A stretch of 64,000 nucleotides of DNA from Nocardia bhagyanarayanae (GCF_006716565.1 NZ_VFPG01000001.1:3472001-3536000), one strand, 5' to 3'; shown: positions 34,996 to 44,734, numbered from the stretch's first letter. Notes: a model not told the origin generated them from the sequence alone. Made by a program: numbers and translations.

Positions 34996-35622
34996 ATGCC
35001 CGCCGGTTCCGGTTCCGCGTCGCGTCACCGTGCGGCTTCGCACCGCAAGGTGGACGCGGGTTTCGTGCTGGACACCCGCAGTCTGGGGCGCCGCCCCGGC
35101 ACCATGCGGGAGCAGCAGCGCACGGTCACCACCGCCGAGCGGATCGGGTTGGACCTGATCTACATCCCGGAGGGGGCGGAGGTCGAGCTCGACCTGCAAC
35201 TGCAGGCGGTGTCCGAGGGTGTGCTGGTCACCGGAATGGTGACCGCGCCGACGGCGGGGGAGTGCTCGCGCTGCCTCGAACCGTTCACCGGCGAGGTCCG
35301 GCTTCATCTCACGGAGCTGTTCGCCTATCCCGACAGCACCACCGAGCAGACCACCGAGGACGACGAGGTCTACCGGATGGACGACGACCTCATCGACCTG
35401 GAACCGGTGATCGTCGACGCCATCGGCCTCGAGCTGCCGCTGCAGCCGCTGTGCACGCCGGACTGCGCCGGGCTGTGCCCGGAATGCGGCGTGCGGATGG
35501 CGATTGCGGGTTCCGATCATGGGCATGAGATACTTGACCCTCGCTGGGCCGGGCTGGCGAAGTTCGCCACCGAATCGCCCGGCGACGGCAGTCCCGACGC
35601 GGACGCCGACCCAGACCGATAA
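34996..35622 (+). CDS. YceD/DUF177 family protein
   Basis: Protein encoded next to rpmF in most bacteria; the family is linked to 23S rRNA processing and ribosome assembly. The 208-residue sequence has DTRSLGRRPGTM near residue 25, the CSRCLEPF motif near residue 92, and CTPDCAGLCPECG near residue 153, where the Cys pairs probably bind zinc. The C-terminus ILDPRWAGLAKF is typical. ATG at 34996 is preferred; in-frame GTG codons at 34957 and 34981 are alternatives, the first being too close to the putative promoter. Confidence 0.88.
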   Translation: MPAGSGSASRHRAASHRKVDAGFVLDTRSLGRRPGTMREQQRTVTTAERIGLDLIYIPEGAEVELDLQLQAVSEGVLVTGMVTAPTAGECSRCLEPFTGEVRLHLTELFAYPDSTTEQTTEDDEVYRMDDDLIDLEPVIVDAIGLELPLQPLCTPDCAGLCPECGVRMAIAGSDHGHEILDPRWAGLAKFATESPGDGSPDADADPDR

Positions 35623-35676
35623 ACGCAAGACCGTCAGCCGAACCGGCAGAGCAATTAGGACAGAGGAGAGTTAGTC

Positions 35677-35859
35677 GTGGCCGTTCCCAAGCGCCGGATG
35701 TCCCGTTCCAACACCAGGTCGCGGCGCAGCCAGTGGAAGGCCACCGCGCCGACCCTGATCACCTGCCCGAACCGCGCCTGCGGCGAGAAGACCCTGCCGC
35801 ACATCGCGTGCCCGTCCTGCGGCACCTACAAGGGCCGCCAGGTCACCGCCGCCGTCTGA
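35677..35859 (+). CDS. rpmF: 50S ribosomal protein L32
   Basis: Ribosomal protein of 60 residues. [20 protein letters not shown] is the standard L32 start. The zinc-ribbon cysteines are C30, C35, C45 and C48; the first pair is spaced by four residues (CPNRAC) rather than two, the second is the usual CPSC. GTG at 35677 follows AGAGGAGAG. It lies between DUF177 and rnc. Confidence 0.96.
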   Translation: MAVPKRRMSRSNTRSRRSQWKATAPTLITCPNRACGEKTLPHIACPSCGTYKGRQVTAAV

Positions 35860-35881
35860 CAGTTCGACCTGTCGTATCGAC

Positions 35882-36604
35882 GTGACCGTCAGCAAGGACG
35901 AAGCCGGCTCGTCCGGTGAACATGCCAGCCTGCTCGAAGCCCTCGGCGTCGACGTGCGACCGGATCTGCTACGCCTCGCGCTGACGCACCGGTCGTACGC
36001 CTACGAGAACGGCGGCCTGCCGACCAACGAGCGCCTGGAATTCCTCGGCGACTCCGTCCTCGGCCTCAGCATCACCGAGCGGCTGTACCACGAGCACCCG
36101 GACAAGTCCGAGGGCGAACTGGCGAAGCTGCGGGCGAGCGTGGTGAACATGCACGCGCTCGCCGAGGTGGCGCGCGGGCTCGGCGAGGGCGGGCTCGGCG
36201 TGCATCTGCTGCTCGGCAAGGGCGAAGAGCTCACCGGCGGCCGTGACAAGCCGAGCATCCTCGCCGACGGCATGGAGTCGCTGCTCGGCGCGGTGCACCT
36301 GCAACACGGCATCGACGTGGCGCGCGGCGTGGTGCTGCGGCTGTTCGCCGAACTGCTCGAGCGCGGTCCCCGAATGGGCGCCGGTCTCGACTGGAAGACC
36401 AGCCTGCAGGAACTCACCGCGGAACGCGGACTCGGCGTGCCCAGCTACGAGATCACCTCGACGGGGCCCGACCACGACAAGGAGTTCACCGCGACCACGG
36501 TGATCGGTGGCCGTGCCTACGGGCAGGGCGTCGGCCGGTCCAAGAAGGAAGCGGAGCAGAAGGCCGCGGGCGCCGCCTACCAGGCGCTGACCGCCGAAGC
36601 CTGA
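35882..36604 (+). CDS. rnc: Ribonuclease III
   Basis: Double-strand-specific endoribonuclease for rRNA and mRNA processing, 240 residues. The signature [18 protein letters not shown] spans residues about 43-60 with the metal-binding Glu and Asp residues. [16 protein letters not shown] near residue 130 holds the second acidic set. A double-stranded RNA-binding domain covers about 165-238 ([39 protein letters not shown]). Start GTG at 35882. mutM begins one base after its stop. Confidence 0.97.
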   Translation: MTVSKDEAGSSGEHASLLEALGVDVRPDLLRLALTHRSYAYENGGLPTNERLEFLGDSVLGLSITERLYHEHPDKSEGELAKLRASVVNMHALAEVARGLGEGGLGVHLLLGKGEELTGGRDKPSILADGMESLLGAVHLQHGIDVARGVVLRLFAELLERGPRMGAGLDWKTSLQELTAERGLGVPSYEITSTGPDHDKEFTATTVIGGRAYGQGVGRSKKEAEQKAAGAAYQALTAEA

Positions 36605-36605
36605 C

Positions 36606-37466
36606 GTGCCCGAACTCCCCGAGGTCGAGACGGTCCGGCTCGGACTCGCCGAGCACGTCGTCGGCCGCACCATCGAATCGGTGACCGTCACGCACCCGCG
36701 ATCGGTGCGCCGCCACCTCGAGGGCGCGGCCGATCTCGCCGCCCGGATGGCCGGGCAGCGGGTGGCGTCGGCCGAACGTCGTGGCAAATACCTTTGGCTC
36801 ACCTTCGACGACGGCGACGACGCGCTGGTCGTGCATCTGGGCATGAGCGGTCAGATGCTGGTGCAACCCGCCGAGGCGCCGCTGGAGAAGCACGCGCACA
36901 TCCAGGCGACCCTGCACGACGGCACCCAGCTGCGTTTCGTCGACCAGCGCACCTTCGGCGGCTGGGCGCTCGCGCCGCTGGTCGAGGTGGACGGCTCACT
37001 CGTTCCCGAGCCGGTCGCGCACATCGCCCGTGACCCGCTCGACCCGCGCTTCGATCGCGAGGCGGCGGTGGCCGCGATTCGCGCCAAGCAGTCCGAGATC
37101 AAGCGGGTGCTGCTGGACCAGTCGGTGATCTCCGGCATCGGCAACATCTACGCCGACGAGTCCCTCTGGCGCGCGCGCATCCACGGCAATCGCCTGGCCT
37201 CCGGCCTGACCCGCCCCGCGGTCCGTGCGCTGCTCGACGCGACCGCCGCCGTCATGGGCGAGGCGCTCGTCGCGGGCGGCACCTCGTTCGACGCGCTCTA
37301 CGTGAACGTCAACGGCGAGTCCGGCTACTTCGACCGCGCGCTCGCCGTCTACGGCAGGGCGGACGAGCCGTGCCTGCGCTGCGGCGCGCCCATCGTCCGC
37401 GAGCGTTTCATGAACCGTTCCTCCTTTTACTGTCCGCGCTGCCAGCCGAAGCCGCGCCGCCGCTGA
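36606..37466 (+). CDS. mutM: Formamidopyrimidine-DNA glycosylase
   Basis: Excises oxidised purines such as 8-oxoguanine and nicks the DNA. The 286-residue protein begins (M)[10 protein letters not shown] with the catalytic Pro2 and Glu3. The conserved Lys lies in RRGKYLWL near residue 61. [21 protein letters not shown] near residue 164 is the helix-two-turn-helix. The zinc finger CLRCG...CPRCQ closes the C-terminus. GTG start at 36606, immediately after rnc. Confidence 0.97.
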   Translation: MPELPEVETVRLGLAEHVVGRTIESVTVTHPRSVRRHLEGAADLAARMAGQRVASAERRGKYLWLTFDDGDDALVVHLGMSGQMLVQPAEAPLEKHAHIQATLHDGTQLRFVDQRTFGGWALAPLVEVDGSLVPEPVAHIARDPLDPRFDREAAVAAIRAKQSEIKRVLLDQSVISGIGNIYADESLWRARIHGNRLASGLTRPAVRALLDATAAVMGEALVAGGTSFDALYVNVNGESGYFDRALAVYGRADEPCLRCGAPIVRERFMNRSSFYCPRCQPKPRRR

Positions 37467-37532
37467 GCCGAGCGAGCTACCGTTTCCTCATGCGGTCCGG
37501 GACTCCCGCCCGGTCGCCTGGAGGAAGGACAT

Positions 37533-38114
37533 ATGCGCAAGCTCACCTACTACGTCGCGTCGACGATCGACGGCTTCATCGCCACCGAGGACGGGTCGGT
37601 CGACTTCTTCCCGGTCGGCGGCGACCACGGCCCGGCGATCACCGCGCAGTATCCCGAGACCCTGCCGACCAAGGTGCGGGAGTCGCGCGGCATCGACAAG
37701 CGCAATGCCAACTTCGACACGGTGCTGATGGGCCGCAAGACGCACGATTTCGGCGTGCGCACCGGCACCTCGAGCCCGTACGCGCACCTGCGGCAGTTCG
37801 TCGTCTCGACGACGCTGCCGGAGAGTCCGGACCCGGCCGTCGAGCTGATCTCGGACGATCCGCTGGGGCGGGTCCGAGAACTCAAGCGCGACAGGGGACT
37901 AGGCATCTGGCTGTGCGGCGGCGGCGAGCTGGCCCAGGTACTGCTTCCGGAGATCGATCAGATCTTCCTCAAGCTGTACCCGATCGTGCTCGGCCGCGGC
38001 CGCTCGCTGTTCGGCTCCGGGCCACGGCTGCCGGAGGCGGCCCGCTTCCGGGTGATCACCAGCCGGGTGTTCGAAGACGGGGTGGCCTTCGTGAAGTACA
38101 GCCGGATCCACTAG
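37533..38114 (+). CDS. Dihydrofolate reductase/RibD C-terminal domain family protein
   Basis: NADPH-binding reductase-like protein of 193 residues, substrate unknown. It opens with RKLTYYVASTIDGFIA, a family hallmark, followed by FDTVLMGRKTHDFG near residue 62 (NADPH site) and the IWLCGGGELAQVLL loop near residue 126. LKLYPIVLGRGRSLF is also typical. Such proteins lie outside riboflavin operons and are not known to make riboflavin. A GGAGG-like stretch (GGAGGAAGG) lies just before the ATG at 37533. Confidence 0.88.
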   Translation: MRKLTYYVASTIDGFIATEDGSVDFFPVGGDHGPAITAQYPETLPTKVRESRGIDKRNANFDTVLMGRKTHDFGVRTGTSSPYAHLRQFVVSTTLPESPDPAVELISDDPLGRVRELKRDRGLGIWLCGGGELAQVLLPEIDQIFLKLYPIVLGRGRSLFGSGPRLPEAARFRVITSRVFEDGVAFVKYSRIH

Positions 38115-38118
38115 CCGC

Positions 38119-39177
38119 GTGACGGGCGCCGATCGCATCGCCGAACCGGACAGGGCCGACGCGCCCGGTCCGGTGGAAGCGCTGCGCGAGATCGGCTTCT
38201 GGCTCGAGCGCGAACGCGCCAAGAGCTACCGGGTCAAGGCCTACCGCGGTGCCGCCGATGTGGTGGCGGGGCTGTCGGCCGATGAGCTCGCCATGTACCA
38301 GGCGGCGGGGATCTGGCAGGATCTGCCGGGCATCGGACCGAAGACCGCCGCCGTCATCACGCAGGCCTGCGCGGGTCAGGTGCCCGATTACCTGACCGAT
38401 CTGCGCCGCGCCGCCCAGCCCATCGGCGTGCCCGGCAAGCCCCTGCGCACCCGGCTGCGCGGTGACCTGCACACCCATTCCGACTGGTCCGACGGCGGCA
38501 GCCCGATCGCGGAGATGATGAGCGTCGCCGCGGCGCTCGGGCACGAATACTGCGCGCTCACCGATCATTCGCCGCGCCTGACCGTCGCCAACGGCCTGTC
38601 CGCCGAACGGCTGCGGCGCCAGCTGGACCTGGTCGCCGAGCTGAACGAGCGCTTCGCGCCGTTCCGCATCCTGACCGGCATCGAGGTCGACATCCTCGAC
38701 GACGGCACCCTCGATCAGGAGGCCGACCTGCTCGCCGAGCTGGACATCGTGGTCGCCAGCGTGCATTCGCACCTGCGCGCCGACAGCGAGACGATGACCA
38801 AGCGCATGGTCTACGCGGTCGCGAACCCGAACGTGGACGTGCTCGGCCACTGCACCGGCAGACTGGTCACCGGCGGGCGGGGTACTCGCCCGGAGTCCAC
38901 CTTCGACGCCGAACTCGTCTTCGAGGCGTGCAAGCAGTATGGCACCGCGGTCGAGATCAATTGCCGCCCCGAGCGTTTGGACCCGCCGTCCCGCCTGCTG
39001 CGGCTGGCTGTCGAGATCGGCTGCCACTTTTCCGTCGACACCGACGCGCACGCGCCGGGCCAATTGGACTGGCAGGGTTACGGTTGTGAGCGCGCCGTCG
39101 CCAACGGCGTCGATCCGGACCGGGTGATCAACACCTGGCCGGTGGACGAGTTGCTGGCGTGGACGGCGGCGTCCTGA
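38119..39177 (+). CDS. PHP-domain phosphoesterase with N-terminal helix-hairpin-helix
   Basis: Stand-alone relative of the PHP domain in family-X DNA polymerases, 352 residues. The N-terminal part has an HhH element, DLPGIGPKTAAVITQ (residues about 70-84), for DNA binding. The PHP domain follows from about residue 110: GDLHTHSDWSDGGSP (motif I), YCALTDHSPRL, TGIEVDILDDGTLD, ASVHSHLR and FSVDTDAHAP, together supplying the His/Asp/Glu metal ligands. The polymerase catalytic core is absent, so a nuclease or phosphatase role in DNA repair is inferred. Start GTG at 38119, four bases after the previous stop. Confidence 0.88.
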   Translation: MTGADRIAEPDRADAPGPVEALREIGFWLERERAKSYRVKAYRGAADVVAGLSADELAMYQAAGIWQDLPGIGPKTAAVITQACAGQVPDYLTDLRRAAQPIGVPGKPLRTRLRGDLHTHSDWSDGGSPIAEMMSVAAALGHEYCALTDHSPRLTVANGLSAERLRRQLDLVAELNERFAPFRILTGIEVDILDDGTLDQEADLLAELDIVVASVHSHLRADSETMTKRMVYAVANPNVDVLGHCTGRLVTGGRGTRPESTFDAELVFEACKQYGTAVEINCRPERLDPPSRLLRLAVEIGCHFSVDTDAHAPGQLDWQGYGCERAVANGVDPDRVINTWPVDELLAWTAAS

Positions 39178-39281
39178 GCGAGCCGGATGGTCGGCCGGTG
39201 AACGCTCGGCGAACATCCGGCGGGTACCCGAACGAAACGCGGTGCGGCACCGCAGAATGAGCGGCGAAAGGACTCTCGGGG

Positions 39282-40844
39282 GTGGGGCAAGCGTTGGACG
39301 ATTTTCCGCTCGATACCGTCCTCGCGTTCATCGGTATCGTGGTGCCGCTCGCGGCGTTCCTGTGGGAGTTCGTCTTCGTCGGCCGCAGGCGGCTCGGCTA
39401 CCGCGTGCAGATGGACACGCCCGTCACCGGCGAGATCGGGTCGGTGTATCCCGGTGTGCTGGAGCGGCTGCATCCCGACCCCGCCGGTACCGAAGCCGAA
39501 CGGCGGGAACAGCTTCGCGATCTTTCGGTGGTGCTGGTCCGCATCGAGAACAGCGGCAACACCGCGATCTCCGAGTCGGACTATCTGTCGCCCTCCCAGC
39601 AGGTCGGCCTGCATCTGCACTTCCCGCAGCGCCGGGTGATCGGCATGGCCGTGACGGAGCTGAGCGATCGGGACCTCGCCCCAAGACTCGGCCCCTCCTC
39701 GGGTATCGCCATCAATGTGGAGCCCGACGGGCGCACGGGCGTCATCGATCTGCCGAAGGTGCCGCTCACCCGGAACGCGCACTACAAGATCCTGGCCATC
39801 TTGCAGCGTGGCGAGGGCAACGGCGACCGGGACGGCAACGCCAGCGATCAGGCTCCGGACCCGCTGCTGCGCGGCGACATTCGCGGCGGGAGCGTCGTCG
39901 AGACGCGCAGCCGCACCGGCACCTCCCGCGTGATGCTGCTGCTGACCGTGTTCCTGGTGTTGGTGATCATCGGGCAGTTCGTCGTCGACGCGCTCCAGCC
40001 ACCGCCGCCGCCGCTCGACTGTGCCGCGGGCAACCTCACGCTCGTCGGCTCCTCGGCGTTCGATCCGGTGATCCGCGACGCCGCGGCACAGTACGAGAAG
40101 CGCTGCACGGCAGCCGAATTCGCCTTCGACTTCGAGGGCACCGAACGGGGTCTCGACCGGCTGGCCGAAGCCGGACCGGATTCCGGCCTCCTCACGATCA
40201 GCGACGGCGCGAAGGGCCCGGGTTACTCCGCGCTGCAAGCTCGTCCGCTCGCGCTTTCGCTGTTCGCCGTGGTCGTGCACGAGGATCTCGGCATCACCGA
40301 TCTCACCGTCGCCCAGGTCAGGGATCTCTATCAGGGGCGAATCACCAACTGGCGGGAGGTGGGCGGTCCGGATGTGCCGGTGGTCCTGATCGATCGGGCG
40401 CCGGGATCGGGCACCCGGGTGATCTTCGAGAACGCGCTGCTCGGCGGCGCGCAACCAGCCCGCCCGCACCGCAGCTGCACCGCCATCAAGGACACCGCTG
40501 GTACCTACTGCGACGTGCCGGTCACCAAGGACATGCACAAGGCGGTCGAGGAGATCCCCGGTGCGATCGGCTATTCGGAGCTGTCCGAGGCGCGCAGGGC
40601 CGAGATGCGTGTGCTCACGCTCGGCGGCGTCGCGCCGGGGCGACAGGCCGCGATCGATCGCTCCTATCCCTTCTGGGGCGTCGAATACGCGTACAGTAAC
40701 GGCGATCTGCCGGGCGACTCGCTCGCGGCGAGCTTCCTGCACTACCTGACGGCGGACGTGGGCGCGGAAGTGCTTCGCGCGCACGGCAACGAGCCGTGTG
40801 CCAGTGATCTACTCGAACCAGGCCGCTGCGCACCGGCTTCCTGA
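39282..40844 (+). CDS. Membrane-tethered phosphate-binding-like (PstS fold) protein
   Basis: 520-residue protein with unusual layout. Residues about 12-32 (LAFIGIVVPLAAFLWEFVFVG) form one membrane helix and about 216-234 (VMLLLTVFLVLVIIGQFVV) a second. Between them lies a ~180-residue beta-rich domain. After a poly-Pro linker, residues about 250-520 are a type-2 periplasmic-binding domain: AAGNLTLVGSSAFDPVI, VVVHEDLGITDLTVAQVRDLY, ITNWREVGGPDVPVVLIDR and PGSGTRVIFE resemble PstS. No ABC permease adjoins it, so binding for sensing, not transport, is inferred. GTG start at 39282. Cysteines near 260, 288, 416 and 425 could form disulfides outside the cell. Confidence 0.75.
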   Translation: MGQALDDFPLDTVLAFIGIVVPLAAFLWEFVFVGRRRLGYRVQMDTPVTGEIGSVYPGVLERLHPDPAGTEAERREQLRDLSVVLVRIENSGNTAISESDYLSPSQQVGLHLHFPQRRVIGMAVTELSDRDLAPRLGPSSGIAINVEPDGRTGVIDLPKVPLTRNAHYKILAILQRGEGNGDRDGNASDQAPDPLLRGDIRGGSVVETRSRTGTSRVMLLLTVFLVLVIIGQFVVDALQPPPPPLDCAAGNLTLVGSSAFDPVIRDAAAQYEKRCTAAEFAFDFEGTERGLDRLAEAGPDSGLLTISDGAKGPGYSALQARPLALSLFAVVVHEDLGITDLTVAQVRDLYQGRITNWREVGGPDVPVVLIDRAPGSGTRVIFENALLGGAQPARPHRSCTAIKDTAGTYCDVPVTKDMHKAVEEIPGAIGYSELSEARRAEMRVLTLGGVAPGRQAAIDRSYPFWGVEYAYSNGDLPGDSLAASFLHYLTADVGAEVLRAHGNEPCASDLLEPGRCAPAS

Positions 40845-40866
40845 AGCGGTCGTCGTGCGTTGCGGG

Positions 40867-41052
40867 TCAGTCCGTTTCGGTGTGGCCGAAACAGTAGGCG
40901 GCGGCCGCCAGATACTGGCGACAGTCCGGCCCGTGCCCCGCGTGGACGCTGCGGAGGAACTGCGCGAGTTCCATGTCCAGGTCGGTCGGTTCGATACCGC
41001 AGTCTCTGTGCTGAGTGCTCCATAGATCCCGCTTGTCCAGCGATGTCTGCAT
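40867..41052 (-). CDS. Small conserved-looking protein of 61 residues
   Basis: Function unknown. ATG at 41052 follows GGAGG with six bases of spacing. The product is acidic at both ends and contains DLDMELAQFLRSVHAGHGPDCRQYLAAAAYCFGHTETD split as a helix plus a Cys/His-containing segment: two Cys (PDCRQY, AYCFGH) and four His. A small metal- or redox-binding role is possible. It lies 73 bp downstream of the debranching-enzyme-like gene on the same strand and may be its third operon member. Confidence 0.7.
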   Translation of the reverse strand: MQTSLDKRDLWSTQHRDCGIEPTDLDMELAQFLRSVHAGHGPDCRQYLAAAAYCFGHTETD

Positions 41053-41125
41053 CGTGCACCTCCAGCCCGCGACACTGCGTTGCGGGATGCCCGTTTCCCG
41101 TGCGCGGGCGGTTGTCGTGAGCGTT

Positions 41126-43261
41126 TCAGAGCGTGATCAGCTGCCAATCGTCCGGCAGTCGTGCCGCGTGAATCTGATGGCCCTCCGCTTCCAGATCGAC
41201 GCTGACGTCGCCGAGGCGCAGCGCGGTGAGCGTCACCCGGCCCCAGGACTGGGGCAGCCGCGGCCGCACCGTCAGCGTGCGTTGCGGCACATCGGGATTC
41301 AGGCCGAGGAAGGCACGCACCAACAGCAGCGGCGCGGCGCTCGCCCACGCCTGCGGCGAGCAGGACGTGGGGTAGGGCACCGGTACCGCGAACCGAGAGC
41401 GCGGGAATCCGCAGAACAGCTCGGGCAGGCGCCCGTCGAAAGCCGCTGCGGCGTCCAGCAATCCGGTGGCCAGCCGGGTGGCCAGCTTCGTCGCGCCCGG
41501 CACGTGCTCGTAGCGCAGCAGACCGGCGACGGCGATCGCGGTGTCGTGCGGCCAGACCGAACCGCAGTGGTAACTCATCGGGTTGTAGGCGCCCATGTTG
41601 GAGGCCAGGGTGCGCAGCCCGAATCCGGTGTCCATCTCCTCCTTGGCCAGTTGACGCACCAGTTCCTCGGCGTGTTCGTCGCTGGCGATACCCGCCCAGA
41701 GACAGTGCGCCGCATTGCTGGTCAGCGCGTCGACGTGCCGTTTGGTGCCGTCCAGCGCGACCGCGTACCAGCCGCGATCGGGCATCCAGAACTGTTCGGT
41801 GAACTTGCCGCGCAATTCGGCCGCCCGCTCGCGCAGGCGCCCGGCCAGGCGCATCTCGTCGAAGGCTTCGGCCAGCTCGGCCCTGGCGAGCAGGGCGGCG
41901 TGCACATAGCCCTGCACCTCGCACAGCGCGATCGGAGCCTCGGCGAGATGTCCTCCCGCGTCGTTGATTCCGTCGTAGCTGTCCTTCCAGCCCTGGTTGA
42001 TCAGACCGCGATCGGTGGCGCGACGGTACTCGACGAAACCGTCGCCGTCGCGGTCGCCGTACTCGGTGATCCATTCCAGGGCCGCGTCGGCGGCGGGCAG
42101 GAGGTCCTCGATCGCCGCCGGATCCGCGCCCCACCGATGGCATTCGGCGAGCAGCATCACGAACAGCGGTGTGGCGTCGGCGGTTCCGTAGTAGATGTTG
42201 CCGCCGAGCACCTGCCCGCCCGATGGACCGCGCCGCATCTCGTGCATGATCCGGCCCGGCTCCTCTTCGTTGAGCGGATTCAGTTCCTGCCCTTGGAGTT
42301 CGGCCAGCTGTTGCAGTGTGCCGAGAGCCAGGTCGACGGCGAGCGGCAACGCCATCCACGCCGTGAGCAGGCTGTCGCGACCGAACAGCGTCATGAACCA
42401 CGGCGCGCCCGCCGCGACGAACGGTCTGCTCTCGCCGGTGTCGTCGTGGATCTGCAGCGCGCCCAGATCGCTTTCGGTACGGCGCAGCACCTGGGTGAGT
42501 ACCGGATCCGCCGAGGAGATGTCGGTCGCGGTGTCGCGCCACGCCGCGATCTTGCGGCACGGTGCGCTGAAGCCCATGTGCTCGCCAGGCATGAGCGGCA
42601 TCTGCACCTGCTGGTTGCCCAGCGTCGGCTGCGCGATGACCTCGGTCTGCCACTTGCCGCCGACCGGAACGACGACCCGCCACACCAGCGTGCCGGGCAG
42701 CACCGAGGGTTCCACGGTGGCCGAGATCGTGATACCCCGCATCCGGTCGGATCGATCGTGCAGCAGCAGTTCGCCCTCGGCGACGGTCACATCGGCGCGC
42801 ATATGTCCCGCGCGGCCCTCCTTGACCGCGAACAGGTCGACGAAATCGGCGTCGACGTGCAGCTCCAAGGTGACCGCGGTGGGTTCGCGGCCCATGTTCT
42901 CCAAGGTGAGCAGCTCGTGCATGCCGTCGGCGACGATGCGCTCGCGCACGACGAGCAGGGTGCTGTCGGCCAGCCCGGCGTGCGGCGGCCTGCGCATGAC
43001 GAATCGCGCGATGAACGCCTCCGGGCTGAGGACCGACAGCGGCTCCGCCGGTCTGCCGTCGACGAGCAGTTCCCACCGCGAGAGGACGCGCGCGTCCCGG
43101 AAGAACAGCCCGTGCGGGCGGCCGGGCTCGACGTCGCCGAGCCGGTTCGACAGGCAGAAGGTGCCACCTTCCACCAGGGTCACCGACCCGGCTCCGCCGA
43201 AGCCCGCGGGTTCACCCGAGTTGAGCGGCGTCGGGCCGCTCGCGGCGGAGGCTCCCGTCAC
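41126..43261 (-). CDS. Glycogen-debranching-type amylo-alpha-1,6-glucosidase family protein
   Basis: 711-residue glycoside hydrolase with an N-terminal GDE_N-like beta domain (FCLSNRLGDVEPGRPHGLFFRDARVLSRWEL read across residues 36-65) and a C-terminal (alpha/alpha)6 barrel. The barrel has LFGRDSLLTAWMALPL near residue 317, GWKDSYDGI near 445 and SYHCGSVWPHDTAIA near 565, which are the catalytic-site regions of the family, with candidate acids Asp in GRDS and WKDS. GTG at 43261 overlaps the stop of the upstream GT4 gene as GTGA. The partner suggests turnover or trimming of an alpha-glucan or compatible-solute glycoside; the substrate is not known. Confidence 0.85.
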   Translation of the reverse strand: MTGASAASGPTPLNSGEPAGFGGAGSVTLVEGGTFCLSNRLGDVEPGRPHGLFFRDARVLSRWELLVDGRPAEPLSVLSPEAFIARFVMRRPPHAGLADSTLLVVRERIVADGMHELLTLENMGREPTAVTLELHVDADFVDLFAVKEGRAGHMRADVTVAEGELLLHDRSDRMRGITISATVEPSVLPGTLVWRVVVPVGGKWQTEVIAQPTLGNQQVQMPLMPGEHMGFSAPCRKIAAWRDTATDISSADPVLTQVLRRTESDLGALQIHDDTGESRPFVAAGAPWFMTLFGRDSLLTAWMALPLAVDLALGTLQQLAELQGQELNPLNEEEPGRIMHEMRRGPSGGQVLGGNIYYGTADATPLFVMLLAECHRWGADPAAIEDLLPAADAALEWITEYGDRDGDGFVEYRRATDRGLINQGWKDSYDGINDAGGHLAEAPIALCEVQGYVHAALLARAELAEAFDEMRLAGRLRERAAELRGKFTEQFWMPDRGWYAVALDGTKRHVDALTSNAAHCLWAGIASDEHAEELVRQLAKEEMDTGFGLRTLASNMGAYNPMSYHCGSVWPHDTAIAVAGLLRYEHVPGATKLATRLATGLLDAAAAFDGRLPELFCGFPRSRFAVPVPYPTSCSPQAWASAAPLLLVRAFLGLNPDVPQRTLTVRPRLPQSWGRVTLTALRLGDVSVDLEAEGHQIHAARLPDDWQLITL

Positions 43262-44445
43262 GCGAGCCTGCCCGCGACCGCGACGGGCACGGTGGTCTCG
43301 GGAACACGGGTGCCGACCCGGTTCTTCGGCCGCAGGAGCTTGCGGTAGACCTGCTCGTACCCGCGGCCGGCGCCGTCGGCGCCGAAGTTGGCCTCGACGT
43401 GGGCCCGGCACGCCGCCGGATCCATCGCCTGCACCTCGGCGATCGCCGCGGTCAGTTCGGCGGGATCGTCGCAGATGCGTCCGGTGACGCCGTCGACGAC
43501 CACCTCTTCGACCGCGCCGCCGCGCAGCGCGACCACCGGTGTGCCGCAGACCATCGATTCGATCATCACCATGCCGAAGGGTTCCTCCCAGCGGATCGGG
43601 AACAGCAGGCAGCGCGCACCGGCGAGCAGCTTGCGCTTGGCCTGCGCGTCGGCCATCCCGAAGACGTGATCGCGGTCGGTGAGCAGCGGGCGCACCTTCT
43701 CTTCGAAGTACGCCAGCTCAGGTGGTTCGCTGCACTTGCCTGCCAGGATGAGCGGAATTCCGGCGGCGTGCGCGGCTTCCAGCGCCAGGTGCGGCGCCTT
43801 GCACTCGTTGAACCGGCCGAGGAACAGCGCGTAGTCCTCTTTCTCGGTCTGGAACGGCCAATCCGCCACCTGCAGCGCGTTGTGCACCCGCCCGGCCCAG
43901 TGCAGGTCCGGGGCGAGCGCGCGCTGGCGGTCGCTGATCGCGACGAGCGACACCTCGTCGCCCATCGCCTTGTAGTACCGGTAGCAGTCGTCCTGCACGG
44001 GTCCGTGGACGGTCACCACGGTGGGCAGGCCGAGGCCGTAGTACGCCGGTGCGTTGAGCGGACCGGCGAAGGTGTGGTCGTGCACGAGATCGACGCCGTG
44101 TGTCGCCTGCAGGCGTTCGATCGCCCTTCGCGCCTTCAGCGCGTGCACGACTTCGGGGAACGGATCGCCGAGCCGTTCGGGCAATGCCCGATCCCAGAGC
44201 GGAACGAAGCGAGCCTTGGTACCCGGCTCGCCCGCTCCGAACAACGTCACATCATGGCCACGCGCTACCAACGAATCGACCAGATCGGCGACTACCGCCT
44301 CGACGCCGCCGTAAGCCTTCGGCGGCACGTCGAAATAGGGCGGAACAACCATGGCAATGCGGAATCGGGTACCAGGGTGATCGATCGAGAGAAGATCCGA
44401 AGCCACACGCTGCGCCGAAACCGGCGCCGAGAACACTGCGCTCAT
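43258..44445 (-). CDS. GT4 family glycosyltransferase
   Basis: GT-B-fold retaining glycosyltransferase, 395 residues. IAMVVPPYFDVPPKAYGGVEAVV is the N-terminal donor/acceptor loop (GGVE). DLVHDHTFAGPL lies near residue 104. The C-terminal domain has FLGRFNECKAPHLALEAA near residue 206 and the E-x7-E motif in EEPFGMVMIESMVCGTPVVAL near residue 293. The ATG at 44445 follows AAGGAGG. Its TGA overlaps the start of the debranching-type glucosidase. No signal or membrane helix, so a cytosolic sugar transfer is inferred. The 289 bp upstream hold an AT-richer stretch and no gene. Confidence 0.9.
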   Translation of the reverse strand: MSAVFSAPVSAQRVASDLLSIDHPGTRFRIAMVVPPYFDVPPKAYGGVEAVVADLVDSLVARGHDVTLFGAGEPGTKARFVPLWDRALPERLGDPFPEVVHALKARRAIERLQATHGVDLVHDHTFAGPLNAPAYYGLGLPTVVTVHGPVQDDCYRYYKAMGDEVSLVAISDRQRALAPDLHWAGRVHNALQVADWPFQTEKEDYALFLGRFNECKAPHLALEAAHAAGIPLILAGKCSEPPELAYFEEKVRPLLTDRDHVFGMADAQAKRKLLAGARCLLFPIRWEEPFGMVMIESMVCGTPVVALRGGAVEEVVVDGVTGRICDDPAELTAAIAEVQAMDPAACRAHVEANFGADGAGRGYEQVYRKLLRPKNRVGTRVPETTVPVAVAGRLA

Positions 44446-44734
44446 GACCCTCCTTCCAGGGACACAACCATTGCACTCGCATCCACCCAGCACACCGATG
44501 CGCCGGGTGCCTAACGTGGTGGCCGCCGCCGGCGGAGGTGGAGCGAAAACTTCACCGCCGTCCATGGGGCTTGGTTGGCCTGTCACAGTGGAACGTGTCA
44601 GGGGAGGCCGAAGGGGTTGTACCTCGTTTGGCGAGGCTCAAACCAAGCAGTTGCTGGAAATCTTCTTCGATCCGTTATCCTACCGATAGTTCCGTCTCGA
44701 ATTTGTGCTTATCGGCAGCGTTTTTTTCGGAGCT

